Part shown: piece after piece, positions 55,363-63,177 of the stretch
Position numbering within the stretch: position 1 is the first letter of the stretch
How the letters are laid out: each line of letters opens with the position of its first letter
NCBI RefSeq assembly: GCF_004117935.1
Contig: NZ_SDOY01000040.1
Location: forward strand, 1-64,000
Direction of reading: 5' to 3'
Origin: Streptomyces roseicoloratus
GTDB lineage: Bacteria > Actinomycetota > Actinomycetes > Streptomycetales > Streptomycetaceae
DNA length: 64,000 nt
Made by a program: the position numbers and the translations under genes
The notes under the pieces: model-generated
Database searches by the model: none
What the model was told of the DNA's origin: nothing
The model's input: the letters and a program-made list of their open reading frames with translations, nothing else

Positions 55363-56411
55363 CGAGATGTGGCCTTTCCGCTCGCCTCGTACGCGCCCGA
55401 CGCTATCGCGACCAGACGGGCCGCCTTGAGTTCCGTCTCGGCCCATTCGCGCTCGGGATCGGAGCCCCACGTGATGCCGGCGCCGGTGCCGAAGCGGAGC
55501 ATTCCCTCGGGACGGTCGATCCAGAAGGTGCGTATGCCCACCGCCAGCGAGGCCGTGCGCCGGTCGGCGTCGACCCAGCCGAGGCCGCCGCAGTAGGGAC
55601 CGCGCGGGACGGTCTCCAGGGCCTCGATGATCCGCAGGGCGCTGGACTTCGGGGCGCCGGTCACGGAACCGGGCGGGAAGGTCGCGGCCAGCAGGTCGCG
55701 CCAGCCGGCGCCGGGGCGCAGCTCGCCGCGCACGGTGGACACCAGGTGGACGAGGCCCGGATGGGGTTCGACGGCGCACAGCTCGGGCACGGTGACGGAA
55801 CCGGTCGCGCAGACCCGGCCCAGGTCGTTGCGCACCAGGTCGACGATCATCACGTTCTCCGCGTGGTCCTTCTCCAGGAGGTCCTCGGCCGTCCTCCCGG
55901 TGCCCTTGATGGGACCGGACTCCACGACCGCGCCCGCGCGGCTCAGGTAGAGCTCGGGAGAGGCGGTGGCGATCTCCACGCCGTGCGCGGGGAGCCGGAC
56001 CGTTCCCGCGTAGGGGGCCGGGTTGCCGCGCGCGAGGAGGGCCGTGAGCGCGTCGACGTCGGCCGCCGCCGGATCCGGCAGCGGCGCGGACATCACCCGG
56101 CAGAGGTTCGCCTGGTAGACCTCGCCGCGCGCGATGTGCTCGCGCACGCGGCGCACGCCCTCCGTGTACGCGTCGCGGTCGAGCGAGGACGTCCAGTCGC
56201 CGGCCGCGGGACCGCGCCAGGCGCCCGGCACCGGCTCGGGGACGGGGTCGGGGCGCACGTCACCGAAGCGCGCACAGGTCAGGCGGCCCTCGAAGTCGGC
56301 GACGACGGCCCAGAAACCGGAGGAGTCCAGGGCCTCGGGGTCGTGGGTGACGTCCCGGAGATCGGTGGCGAGGAGGCCGCCGAAGCGGGCCAGAGGAGCG
56401 AGGGGGTGCAC
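55359..56411 (-). CDS. pabB: Aminodeoxychorismate synthase component I (chorismate-binding)
   Basis: Aminates chorismate to aminodeoxychorismate. The 350-residue protein holds mainly the chorismate-binding domain: YTEGVRRVREHIARGEVYQANL, SGPIKGTGRT, IVDLVRNDLGRV, GSVTGAPKSSALRII and GIRTFWID. It is shorter than E. coli PabB (about 450) because most of the N-terminal half is missing, as in other actinobacterial forms. The start is GTG 56411. No glutaminase (pabA) gene is nearby, so ammonia must come from a subunit encoded elsewhere. PABA-specific versus isochorismate/anthranilate use is inferred from the pabC partner. Confidence 0.88.
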   Translation of the reverse strand: MHPLAPLARFGGLLATDLRDVTHDPEALDSSGFWAVVADFEGRLTCARFGDVRPDPVPEPVPGAWRGPAAGDWTSSLDRDAYTEGVRRVREHIARGEVYQANLCRVMSAPLPDPAAADVDALTALLARGNPAPYAGTVRLPAHGVEIATASPELYLSRAGAVVESGPIKGTGRTAEDLLEKDHAENVMIVDLVRNDLGRVCATGSVTVPELCAVEPHPGLVHLVSTVRGELRPGAGWRDLLAATFPPGSVTGAPKSSALRIIEALETVPRGPYCGGLGWVDADRRTASLAVGIRTFWIDRPEGMLRFGTGAGITWGSDPEREWAETELKAARLVAIASGAYEASGKATSR

Positions 56412-56591
56412 AGGGCGAGTCTAGGGCGGCCGGGACGGCCCGACCGAGGAGAGCGGTGACGGAGGAGGGCGGGGAGGACCGGGTGACCGGGGCGCCGGGA
56501 GCCACCCCGGGAACACGTGGAGTGAACGCCGTGCCGACGCTTCCGGACCCGTCGGCCGGGGCGCAGGTCAGCACGCTGCGGAAACGCGTTT

Positions 56592-56619
56592 TTGTGCTGG
56601 CCCAGGAATCCGCTAGAGT
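56592..56619 (+). promoter_or_regulatory. Vegetative promoter of the tRNA cluster
   Basis: TTGTGC (56592-56597), 16-bp spacer, TAGAGT (56614-56619), 43 bp upstream of the tRNA-Gly 5' end. The flanking TTTTT and AT-rich patch stand out from the GC background. The rest of 56412-56591 shows no gene. Confidence 0.7.
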
Positions 56620-56661
56620 TCAACACGTCGCCGGGACGCGCAAGCGAAACGGAAACGACAA

Positions 56662-56734
56662 GCGGACGTGGCTCAGTTGGTAGAGCATCACCTTGCCAAG
56701 GTGAGGGTCGCGAGTTCGAATCTCGTCGTCCGCT
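56662..56734 (+). tRNA. tRNA-Gly (GCC)
   Basis: 73-nt cloverleaf: acceptor GCGGACG/CGTCCGC, anticodon stem TCACC/GGTGA with loop TTGCCAA (GCC), T arm GCGAG-TTCGAAT-CTCGT (G-T pair at the base). Discriminator T; CCA not encoded. Confidence 0.96.
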
Positions 56735-56773
56735 CGATGTGGGGGATCATCCCGAACCCCCGTATTCACTCCT

Positions 56774-56847
56774 GGTGGAGTGGCCGAGAGGCGAGGCAAC
56801 GGCCTGCAAAGCCGTCTACACGGGTTCAAATCCCGTCTCCACCTCCA
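56774..56847 (+). tRNA. tRNA-Cys (GCA)
   Basis: Acceptor GGTGGAG/CTCCACC, anticodon stem ACGGC/GCCGT with loop CTGCAAA (GCA), T arm CGGG-TTCAAAT-CCCG. The discriminator T at 56844 is followed by CCA, so the 3' CCA appears encoded, unlike the neighbours. Confidence 0.95.
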
Positions 56848-56848
56848 A

Positions 56849-56920
56849 GGACGATTAGCTCAGCGGGAGAGCGCTTCCCTGACACGGAAGAGGTCACTGG
56901 TTCAATCCCAGTATCGTCCA
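56849..56920 (+). tRNA. tRNA-Val (GAC), copy 1
   Basis: 72-nt cloverleaf with acceptor GGACGAT/ATCGTCC and anticodon loop CTGACAC (GAC). Its body from the D arm to the T arm is identical to the next two genes; only the acceptor stem differs. It starts one base after the tRNA-Cys CCA. Confidence 0.96.
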
Positions 56921-56954
56921 CTGGACCCTCGGGTCCCGGATCTTCGGATCCCCC

Positions 56955-57026
56955 GCGCGATTAGCTCAGCGGGAGAGCGCTTCCCTGACACGGAAGAGGT
57001 CACTGGTTCAATCCCAGTATCGCGCA
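56955..57026 (+). tRNA. tRNA-Val (GAC), copy 2
   Basis: 72-nt cloverleaf with acceptor GCGCGAT/ATCGCGC, anticodon GAC. Same body as copy 1; identical to copy 3, which starts exactly 100 bp later. Confidence 0.96.
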
Positions 57027-57054
57027 CGCAGTACCCGCACCCTCGGGTGTGCCC

Positions 57055-57126
57055 GCGCGATTAGCTCAGCGGGAGAGCGCTTCCCTGACACGGAAGAGGT
57101 CACTGGTTCAATCCCAGTATCGCGCA
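57055..57126 (+). tRNA. tRNA-Val (GAC), copy 3
   Basis: Identical to copy 2 (acceptor GCGCGAT/ATCGCGC, anticodon GAC). Last gene of the cluster, followed by a terminator. Confidence 0.96.
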
Positions 57127-57133
57127 CAGAGTG

Positions 57134-57162
57134 AGCCCCCGGCCGTCCATCGGCCGGGGGCT
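57134..57162 (+). terminator. Terminator of the tRNA cluster
   Basis: 12-bp perfect arms (57134-57145, 57151-57162), 5-nt loop, then TCTTCGTGT, the most U-rich tail of any terminator in the window. Confidence 0.88.
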
Positions 57163-57234
57163 TCTTCGTGTGCGGTGGAGACCTACGGGTCCCCGCAGGG
57201 GCGTGCGGGCCCCCGCAGGGGCCCGCGCCCGGCG

Positions 57235-57510
57235 TCAGGAGGAGAACAGCATCCGGCCGAAGCCGCGGTGGTGGCCGCCGTGGTGACCGTGGTGGCCGCC
57301 GTGGTGCGGAGCGCCCCAGGCCGGGGCCGCGGGCTGCGCCGGGTAGGCGGGCGGCGGCGGGGCCTGCTGCACCCACTGCGACTCGAGACGGGTCAGGGCC
57401 TCGAGCTCCCCGTAGTCCAGGAAGATGCCCCGGCAACCGCTGCACTGCTCAATCTGCACGCCGTTGCGGTTGTACGTGTGCATGGGCGCGTGACACTTCG
57501 GACACTGCAT
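57235..57510 (-). CDS. TFIIB-type zinc-ribbon protein with His-rich tail (91 aa)
   Basis: The zinc ribbon has Cys3, Cys6, Cys23 and Cys26 (MQCPKCH...IEQCSGCRGIFLDYGELEAL), the zf-TFIIB pattern. The C-terminal half is Pro/Ala-rich and ends in a His/Gly cluster (HHGGHHGHHGGHHRGFGRML), which could bind metal. No partner gene is adjacent. Function unknown; proteins of this type are common and small in actinobacteria. Confidence 0.85.
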   Translation of the reverse strand: MQCPKCHAPMHTYNRNGVQIEQCSGCRGIFLDYGELEALTRLESQWVQQAPPPPAYPAQPAAPAWGAPHHGGHHGHHGGHHRGFGRMLFSS

Positions 57511-57549
57511 GCGGATTCAACTCCTTGCCGTTCGAATGGTGCTCTCACC

Positions 57550-58632
57550 CTAGGGGGACGCCGGCGGAGCCAACTCGGTTCGGAGAGTTGCGATTCGGGA
57601 GCAGGTGTCGATCATCACCTGCTCCACCTCGTCCAGCGGCCGGCCCTCGGCGGCGGACTTGGCGAGGGCGAGCGCCGCGGTCTGTACGGTCAGGGCGCGG
57701 GCGGGGAGGTCGAGGCGGGCCCAGGGGTCGCCGCCCGGGCTCGCGGTCGCCGGGCCGCCGGCGGCCTCGTACGCGCCGAGGAAGCGCGACCAGACCCCGG
57801 GCGGCAGCAGTCCGGCCGCGAACCAGGCCGCCGGGCGCGCCAGGTCCCAGGCGGGATCGCCGACGCCGAGGTCGTCGACGTCGATCAGCCGCCAGCGCGA
57901 GCCCGGCCCCGCCGGGTCGGGCCGGCCGGTCCCGTCGGGCCGTTCGCTCCGGCCCGTCCGGCTCCGGTCGGCCCCTCGGACCTGCGCGCTCTGCCCGGTC
58001 GGCTCCGCCCGCCCGGGCCCGGCGAGGCGGACGAGCTGACCGAGGTGGAAGTCGCCGTGGCAGAGGGCCTGGGGCGCCGGCAGGTCGGGAAGGGTGCTCC
58101 AGGCGCGGAGCACCGTGGCCGTGGCCGGATGGGCCGGAGCGGTGCGGCGCATGCGTGCCACGGCCAGCGCGGCCTTCACCGGAGCCCGCATGGCGGGCAG
58201 ATCCGGCGGGGGCGGAGTCCGGTGCAGGGCGGCGAGCAGGCGTGCCGCTTCCTCCCAGGGCGCGGCGTCGGGCGCGTCCGGGTCGACGGGGGTGCCGTAG
58301 GGCCAGACGGTGAGCGGACGGCCGTCCAGGGCCTCGCGCGGCCCCGGGAGGGGCGCGAGGAGGACCTGGGCCAGGCCGGGCCGCGCCGCGAGCGAGACCC
58401 GCGACCGCAGCTCGTCCCCGCGGCCGTCCGGCCCGTGCGCCTTCAGGACGAGCTCGCCGTGCCGTACGACCGTGCCGTCGTCCCGGTCCGCGAGCAGCCC
58501 CACGGGGCAGCGGCAGGACGGGGCCTCCCCGCCGTGCGACGCGTGCGCGGGGCGCACGGGAGGCTCGGCGTACTCGGGGTGCGCGGCCTGCCGCGCGAGC
58601 GCGTGCAGCTGTACGAGAACGGTCTCCTCCAC
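57550..58632 (-). CDS. Aminoglycoside phosphotransferase-like kinase
   Basis: The 360-residue APH-fold protein has the catalytic loop CHGDFHLGQL and the metal-binding IDVDDLGVGDPAWDLA. An N-terminal lobe with VVRHGELVLKAHG resembles the ATP-binding region. A stretch of about 45 residues between the two motifs (RSRTGRSERPDGTGRPDPAG) is low-complexity and unusual. A substrate cannot be named; a small-molecule kinase, not necessarily resistance, is likely. Confidence 0.85.
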   Translation of the reverse strand: MEETVLVQLHALARQAAHPEYAEPPVRPAHASHGGEAPSCRCPVGLLADRDDGTVVRHGELVLKAHGPDGRGDELRSRVSLAARPGLAQVLLAPLPGPREALDGRPLTVWPYGTPVDPDAPDAAPWEEAARLLAALHRTPPPPDLPAMRAPVKAALAVARMRRTAPAHPATATVLRAWSTLPDLPAPQALCHGDFHLGQLVRLAGPGRAEPTGQSAQVRGADRSRTGRSERPDGTGRPDPAGPGSRWRLIDVDDLGVGDPAWDLARPAAWFAAGLLPPGVWSRFLGAYEAAGGPATASPGGDPWARLDLPARALTVQTAALALAKSAAEGRPLDEVEQVMIDTCSRIATLRTELAPPASP

Positions 58633-58715
58633 GCGGGGAGCCTACGCGTGACCGGGCGGCGCACGTCGGCCCGTGCCGGCCGGCGTCGGCCTGGCCGGCC
58701 CCGGAAATGCGCGAG

Positions 58716-58743
58716 GGCCGGTCAGCTCCCCAGCTGACCGGCC
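58716..58743 (-). terminator. Hairpin after the 55-codon gene
   Basis: Perfect 12-bp arms GGCCGGTCAGCT/AGCTGACCGGCC (58716-58727, 58732-58743), CCCC loop, 91 bp past the stop of the small membrane protein gene and upstream of the phosphotransferase. Confidence 0.8.
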
Positions 58744-58833
58744 ACACGCTGCCGTCCGCCGCACCCCCGTCCCCACGGGGCTGATGGCCGGATGTCCCCG
58801 ACCCGGGCCGCTCTCCCGGGTCCGGAGCGCCGT

Positions 58834-59001
58834 TCAGCGCCCCAGCATCACGCCCACGGACGACGCCTGAGTGACCACCGCGTCCCAGCCGCCGAAGACG
58901 ACCACGAGCAGGGCCGCGAGAGGGAGGACCATGGCGGTCGCCACCAGCGGGTGACGGCGGCTCGAAGGGCGGGGGTTCATCCGCGGGGCCGGGTACGCCA
59001 T
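58834..59001 (-). CDS. 55-residue single-pass membrane protein
   Basis: ATG 59001 is preceded by AGGAGAGG. The 55-codon protein has a basic, Pro-rich N-terminus (RMNPRPSSRRH), one helix (VATAMVLPLAALLVVVFGGW) and a short outer tail. It has typical codon use, a strong ribosome site and its own terminator, so it is probably a real gene though very short. No homology is known to me. It is divergent from the Ser/Thr kinase. Confidence 0.65.
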   Translation of the reverse strand: MAYPAPRMNPRPSSRRHPLVATAMVLPLAALLVVVFGGWDAVVTQASSVGVMLGR

Positions 59002-59317
59002 GGTTCCTCTCCTGTCGTGTCGGACGCGGCGGGTGCGGTGACCTCGGGGGACGAGTGCTGCACCCGCCGCTCGACAACCAATCTAGGCACCGGCGCGGCC
59101 CGGGGCGTCCTGCCTGCGTACCGCCTTCCGGGCCTCCCGGAGGATGACAGCGCTCCGCTCGGCGTACTCCCCAGGGTGGAGACGAGCGCCCCGGAGTGAG
59201 GGTGTTCCCGGAGGGGACGGCACGGAGGCGGGCCGGGGCCCCGGGAAGGCGGCCGAGCGGGTGCGTGACGTCGCTCACGTCCGGTGCGGGCCTCCGGGGC
59301 GCCGGGCGGGAGGATGT

Positions 59318-59346
59318 CCAACACCCTTGATATGAGGCAGTGTTGG
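59318..59346. promoter_or_regulatory. Imperfect dyad upstream of the kinase gene
   Basis: CCAACAC (59318-59324) and GTGTTGG (59340-59346) are perfect complements; inside them CCT and AGG also pair around TGATATG. This is a good operator or small stem-loop, about 135 bp upstream of the kinase start. Confidence 0.45.
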
Positions 59347-59372
59347 CGAGGAGCACGGCTGACCCCTCCTCA

Positions 59373-59395
59373 AGTGTCCCCCTCAGCACTGACAA
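59373..59395 (-). promoter_or_regulatory. Near-match to the RecA-NDp/PafBC promoter motif
   Basis: Leftward TTGTCAGTG (59395-59387), eight bases, GACACT (59378-59373). The -35 part is exact; the -10 has G for T at its first base. It points to the 55-codon gene 370 bp away, so a long leader would be needed. Weak candidate. Confidence 0.3.
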
Positions 59396-59482
59396 TCGAT
59401 CCGGCCCCGAGGGCGCGGCCTGTGAGCGCGCCGGGGCGGGGCTACGTAAGCTGTGCCACGTCGAACGGACGAGGGGACGGAC

Positions 59483-60739
59483 ATGGCGATGATGCGGCTC
59501 CGGCGCGAGGACCCGCGGATCGTCGGGTCGTTCCGGCTGCACCGCAGGCTGGGCGCCGGCGGGATGGGAGTCGTGTACCTCGGCTCCGACCGGCGCGGAC
59601 AGCGCGTGGCGCTCAAGGTGATCAGGCCCGACCTGGCCGAGGACCAGGAGTTCCGGTCCCGGTTCGCCCGCGAGGTGTCCGCCGCCCGCCGCATCCGCGG
59701 CGGCTGCACCGCCCGCCTCGTGGCCGCCGACCTGGAGGCCGAGCGCCCCTGGTTCGCCACCCAGTACGTGCCCGGGCCCTCGCTGCACGACCGGGTCGCC
59801 GAGGAGGGCCCGCTGCGGGCCGCCGACGTGGCGTCGATCGGCGCCGCGCTGTCGGAGGGGCTGGTCGCCGTGCACGAGGCCGGGGTGGTGCACCGCGACC
59901 TCAAGCCGTCGAACATCCTGCTCTCCCCCAAGGGTCCCCGGATCATCGACTTCGGCATCGCCTGGGCCACCGGCGCCAGCACCCTCACCCACGTCGGCAC
60001 CGCCGTCGGATCACCCGGCTTCCTCGCCCCCGAGCAGGTCCGGGGCGCGGCCGTCACGCCCGCCACGGACGTCTTCTCGCTCGGCGCCACCCTCGCGTAC
60101 GCGGCGATGGGCGACTCGCCCTTCGGCCACGGCAGTTCCGAGGTCATGCTGTACCGCGTGGTGCACGAGGAGCCGCTGCTGCACGGCGTCCCGGACTCCC
60201 TCGCCCCGCTCGTCCGCGCCTGCCTCGCGAAGGACCCGGAGGAACGGCCCAGCACGCTCCAGCTCTCCATGCGGCTCAAGGAGATCGCGGCGCGGGAGGC
60301 CCAGGGCCTGCCCGCCGCCCGGCCGTCCGGCCAGCGCGAGCGCGGCGAGGAGCGCGGCGCCGTACGGCCCACGGAGCGGTACACGGAACGGACGACCGAG
60401 CGCACCACCGAGCGGGCCCTGGAGCGCGGCGGCGAGCAGGGCGGCGAGCGGCAGCCGGTCGCGGACCGGCCGACGGGCGGTCAGGGCCGTCCGGGCGGCC
60501 TCCGGGCCGGCGCGTCCCGGTCCTCCTCCCGCGCGTCCTCGTCCCGTACGGGCGGGGGCTCCCGCGCGCCGCAGTCCCGCACCGGTACGCGGCCGGGCAC
60601 TCGGGGAGGGTCCCGCTCCACGTCCACCGGGCGCCGGCCGGCCAACCCGAGGCTGCTGCGTCAGCGGCTCTTCGTGTTCGTGGTCGTCACGATCGTCGTC
60701 GCCCTCGGCATCGCGGCCGCGCAGGCGCTCCAGGGGTAG
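59483..60739 (+). CDS. Membrane-anchored Ser/Thr protein kinase
   Basis: The 418-residue Hanks-type kinase has the Gly-rich loop GAGGMG (24-29), Lys45 in VALKVI, HRDLKPSN, DFG in IIDFGIAW and APEQ. After the kinase domain (about residue 270) comes a low-complexity region with TER repeats and many Arg/Ser/Gly residues, then one helix near the C-terminus (LFVFVVVTIVVALGIAAAQAL). Only a few residues lie outside, so there is no PASTA or other sensor domain. ATG 59483 follows GAGGGG. Targets unknown. Confidence 0.92.
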   Translation: MAMMRLRREDPRIVGSFRLHRRLGAGGMGVVYLGSDRRGQRVALKVIRPDLAEDQEFRSRFAREVSAARRIRGGCTARLVAADLEAERPWFATQYVPGPSLHDRVAEEGPLRAADVASIGAALSEGLVAVHEAGVVHRDLKPSNILLSPKGPRIIDFGIAWATGASTLTHVGTAVGSPGFLAPEQVRGAAVTPATDVFSLGATLAYAAMGDSPFGHGSSEVMLYRVVHEEPLLHGVPDSLAPLVRACLAKDPEERPSTLQLSMRLKEIAAREAQGLPAARPSGQRERGEERGAVRPTERYTERTTERTTERALERGGEQGGERQPVADRPTGGQGRPGGLRAGASRSSSRASSSRTGGGSRAPQSRTGTRPGTRGGSRSTSTGRRPANPRLLRQRLFVFVVVTIVVALGIAAAQALQG

Positions 60740-60815
60740 CCGGGCGGCGCAAGGGAGGGCCGGACGCACGCGCCGGGCGGCGCAGGGGGGCTGGACGCAC
60801 CCGCCGGGCGGCGCC
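60740..60815. repeat. Degenerate ~32-bp tandem repeats after the kinase gene
   Basis: CCGGGCGGCGC recurs at 60740, 60773 and 60804 with similar sequence between (…GGACGCAC…). It lies between the kinase stop and the convergent methylase gene and may function in termination. The rest of the gap to 60915 shows no gene. Confidence 0.7.
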
Positions 60816-60915
60816 GGTCGCGTCCTGCTCCCGCACGCGGCCCCGTTCACGGCGTGGGCCGCCTGGCGGCACCACGCCTGCGGGCGGCTTGTGCGGGCGG
60901 GTGCCGGGGGCCCGT

Positions 60916-61734
60916 CTACGCCTGCGGGCGGCCGCTGGTCACCGCGTAGAACGCGACGGCCGCCGCCGCGCCGACGTTCAGCGAGTCCACGCCGTGCGCC
61001 ATCGGGATGCGGACCCACTCGTCCGCCGCCCGCAGGGCCTGTGTCGACAGGCCCTCGCCCTCCGCGCCGAGCATCAGGGCCACCCGGTCCAGCTTGTGCG
61101 GCGCCGCCTCGTCGATCGACGCCGCCCGGTCCGCCGGCGTCAGCGCCAGCAGCTTGAAGCCCGCCTCCCGTACCGCCTCCAGGCCGCGCGGCCAGGTCTC
61201 CAGGCGCGCGTACGGGACCGAGAACACCGCGCCCATCGACACCTTCACCGAGCGCCGGTACAGCGGGTCCGCGCAGTCCGGGGACAGCAGCACCGCGTCC
61301 ATACCGAGCGCGGCGGCGCTGCGGAAGATCGCGCCGATGTTGGTGTGGTCGTTCACCGACTCCATCACGGCCACCCGGCGGGCGGAGGACAACAGGTCCG
61401 TCGCCGCCGGCAGCGGCTTGCGCTGCATCGAGGCCAGCGCGCCCCGGTGGACGTGGTAGCCGGTGACCCGCTCGGCGAGGTCCGGCTGCACCGCGTACAC
61501 GGGCGCCGGGACCTCGTCGATGACGTCGCGCATGACGTCGACCCACTTGGCGGAGAGCAGCATCGACCGCATCTCGTAACCCGCCTGCCTGGCGCGGCGG
61601 ATCACCTTCTCGCCCTCGGCGATGAACAGCCCCTCGGCCGGTTCCCGTCTGCGCCGGAGCTCGACGTCGGTCAGTCCGGTGTAGTCGCGCAGACGGGGGT
61701 CGTCGGGGTCGTCGATCGTGATGAGTTCGGCCAC
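60916..61734 (-). CDS. SpoU-family tRNA/rRNA 2'-O-methyltransferase
   Basis: The 272-residue SPOUT enzyme has an N-terminal substrate-binding part (RLRDYTGLTDVELRRRREPAEGLFIAEGEKVIRRA) and the three SpoU motifs: DHTNIGAIFRSAAALG, LMLGAEGEGL and IPMAHGVDSLNVGAAAAV. Conserved Asn, Glu and Asn residues for AdoMet knot binding are present. Target nucleotide unknown (TrmH/RlmB-like). GTG 61734 gives the family start VAELITIDDP with only a weak ribosome site. Confidence 0.9.
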   Translation of the reverse strand: MAELITIDDPDDPRLRDYTGLTDVELRRRREPAEGLFIAEGEKVIRRARQAGYEMRSMLLSAKWVDVMRDVIDEVPAPVYAVQPDLAERVTGYHVHRGALASMQRKPLPAATDLLSSARRVAVMESVNDHTNIGAIFRSAAALGMDAVLLSPDCADPLYRRSVKVSMGAVFSVPYARLETWPRGLEAVREAGFKLLALTPADRAASIDEAAPHKLDRVALMLGAEGEGLSTQALRAADEWVRIPMAHGVDSLNVGAAAAVAFYAVTSGRPQA

Positions 61735-61817
61735 GGGGTGATACTGCCTTGTCCTGGGGGTGGTGCCAATGCGTGCGACTGCTGCGCGCGGAGCGCTCTC
61801 GGGGCCCGTCCGGGGTT

Positions 61818-63059
61818 CTAGGCGAGCGGCTTGTCCGGGCCCTCGTTGACGACGTCGCCGATGACGATCACGGCCGGCGGGCGGACCTCCTCGGCCGTGA
61901 CCGTCTCCGCCACCGTCGCGAGGGTCGCGTCCACGCGGCGCTGGGTCGCCGTGGTGCCCTCCTGGACCAGGGCCAGCGGGGTGTCGGGCGACTTGCCGTG
62001 GGCGATCAGCGCCTCGGCGATCTTGCCGATCTTGTCGACGCCCATGAGGATCACCAGCGTGCCCGTGAGCTTCGCGAGGGACGCCCAGTCGACGAGGGAG
62101 CGCGGGTCGTCGGGCGCCACGTGCCCGCTGACCACGGTGAACTCGTGGGCGACGCCGCGGTGCGTGACCGGGATGCCGGCGGCGCCGGGGACCGAGATCG
62201 AGCTGGAGATGCCGGGGACCACCGTGCAGGCGATGCCCTCGGCGGCCAGCGCCTGGGCCTCCTCCATGCCGCGGCCGAAGACGAACGGGTCGCCGCCCTT
62301 GAGGCGGACCACCGACTTCCCCTGCTTGGCGTGCTCGATGAGCGCGTTGTTGATGGCCTCCTGGGCCATGAAACGGCCGTACGGGATCTTCGCCGCGTCG
62401 ATCACCTCGACGTGCGGGGGCAGCTCGCTGAGCAGGTCGCGCGGGCCGAGGCGGTCGGCGATCACCACGTCCGCCTCGGCGAGCAGCCGGCGGCCGCGGA
62501 CCGTGATCAGGTCCGGGTCGCCGGGGCCGCCGCCGACCAGGGCGACGAACGGGGTGCGGGCGCGGCGGGCGGGCGCGGCGAGGGAGCCGTCGCGCAGGCC
62601 CTCGACGACCGCGTCGCGGACGGCCGCCGAACGGCGCGGGTCGTGGCCGGTGAGGACCGCGACGGTCACGCCCTCGCTGTGGCCGGTGGCCGGGGTCCAG
62701 GCGGTGGCCGACTCGGCGTCGTCGGAGCGGACGCACCACGTCCGGGTGCGCTCGGCCTCGGCGGAGATGGCGGCGTTCGCCGCCGGGTCCGTGGTGGCGA
62801 CCAGGGCGTACCAGGCGTCCGCCAGGTCGCCCTCCTCGTAGCGGCGCTTGATCCAGGTGATCTCGCCCGCCTCCGCCATGGCGTCCACGGACGGCGTCGC
62901 GGAGGGCGAGATCAGGGTGACCCGCGCGCCCGCCGCGATCAGGGCGGGAAGACGGCGCTGCGCCACCTGGCCACCGCCGAACACGACGACGCGGCGGCCG
63001 GCGAGGCGGAGTCCGACGGGGTAGGCGGGGTGCTCGGCGTGCTCGGCGTGCTCGGCCAT
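61818..63059 (-). CDS. cobA: CysG-type fusion: precorrin-2 dehydrogenase and uroporphyrinogen-III C-methyltransferase
   Basis: The 413-residue bifunctional protein has an N-terminal NAD-binding domain (GGGQVAQRRLPAL) for precorrin-2 oxidation and, from about residue 165, the SUMT domain (LVGGGPGDPDLITVRG, VVRLKGGDPFVFGRG, PGISSSISVPGAAGIPVTHRG). It makes precorrin-2 and probably sirohydrochlorin for siroheme or cobalamin. The N-terminus has three AEH repeats. ATG 63059 follows AGAGGAG. cobT upstream supports a cobalamin role. No cobalamin riboswitch is recognisable in the 223-bp gap. Confidence 0.92.
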   Translation of the reverse strand: MAEHAEHAEHPAYPVGLRLAGRRVVVFGGGQVAQRRLPALIAAGARVTLISPSATPSVDAMAEAGEITWIKRRYEEGDLADAWYALVATTDPAANAAISAEAERTRTWCVRSDDAESATAWTPATGHSEGVTVAVLTGHDPRRSAAVRDAVVEGLRDGSLAAPARRARTPFVALVGGGPGDPDLITVRGRRLLAEADVVIADRLGPRDLLSELPPHVEVIDAAKIPYGRFMAQEAINNALIEHAKQGKSVVRLKGGDPFVFGRGMEEAQALAAEGIACTVVPGISSSISVPGAAGIPVTHRGVAHEFTVVSGHVAPDDPRSLVDWASLAKLTGTLVILMGVDKIGKIAEALIAHGKSPDTPLALVQEGTTATQRRVDATLATVAETVTAEEVRPPAVIVIGDVVNEGPDKPLA

Positions 63060-63177
63060 GGTGCGGCGGCTCCTCTGGAGGGGCTGTGGTGCCCCAAACG
63101 ATAGCGGTGACCTGCGGATTTCTCGTTGTGACGGATCTCCCCTGAGCCGAGCGCCGTCGGTCGGTTGCGCGGGGGAC

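Larger units (their letters stand above)
59002..59482. other. 481-bp intergenic region between the 55-codon gene and the kinase
   Basis: No gene is supported here. It holds a 29-bp dyad (59318-59346), a near-match to the DNA-damage promoter motif (59373-59395, leftward) and a -10-like TAAGCT (59447-59452) for the kinase. Part of 59310-59400 is lower in G+C than its surroundings, as expected of a regulatory region. Confidence 0.6.

Noticed and set aside
57550..58632. Antibiotic-resistance aminoglycoside phosphotransferase
   Set aside because: Only the general APH fold is visible; the context is core metabolism and the sequence does not resemble a specific resistance enzyme.
58633..58715. Additional gene between phosphotransferase and the 55-codon gene
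   Set aside because: Frames there lack a ribosome site and are interrupted by the clear stem terminator at 58716-58743.
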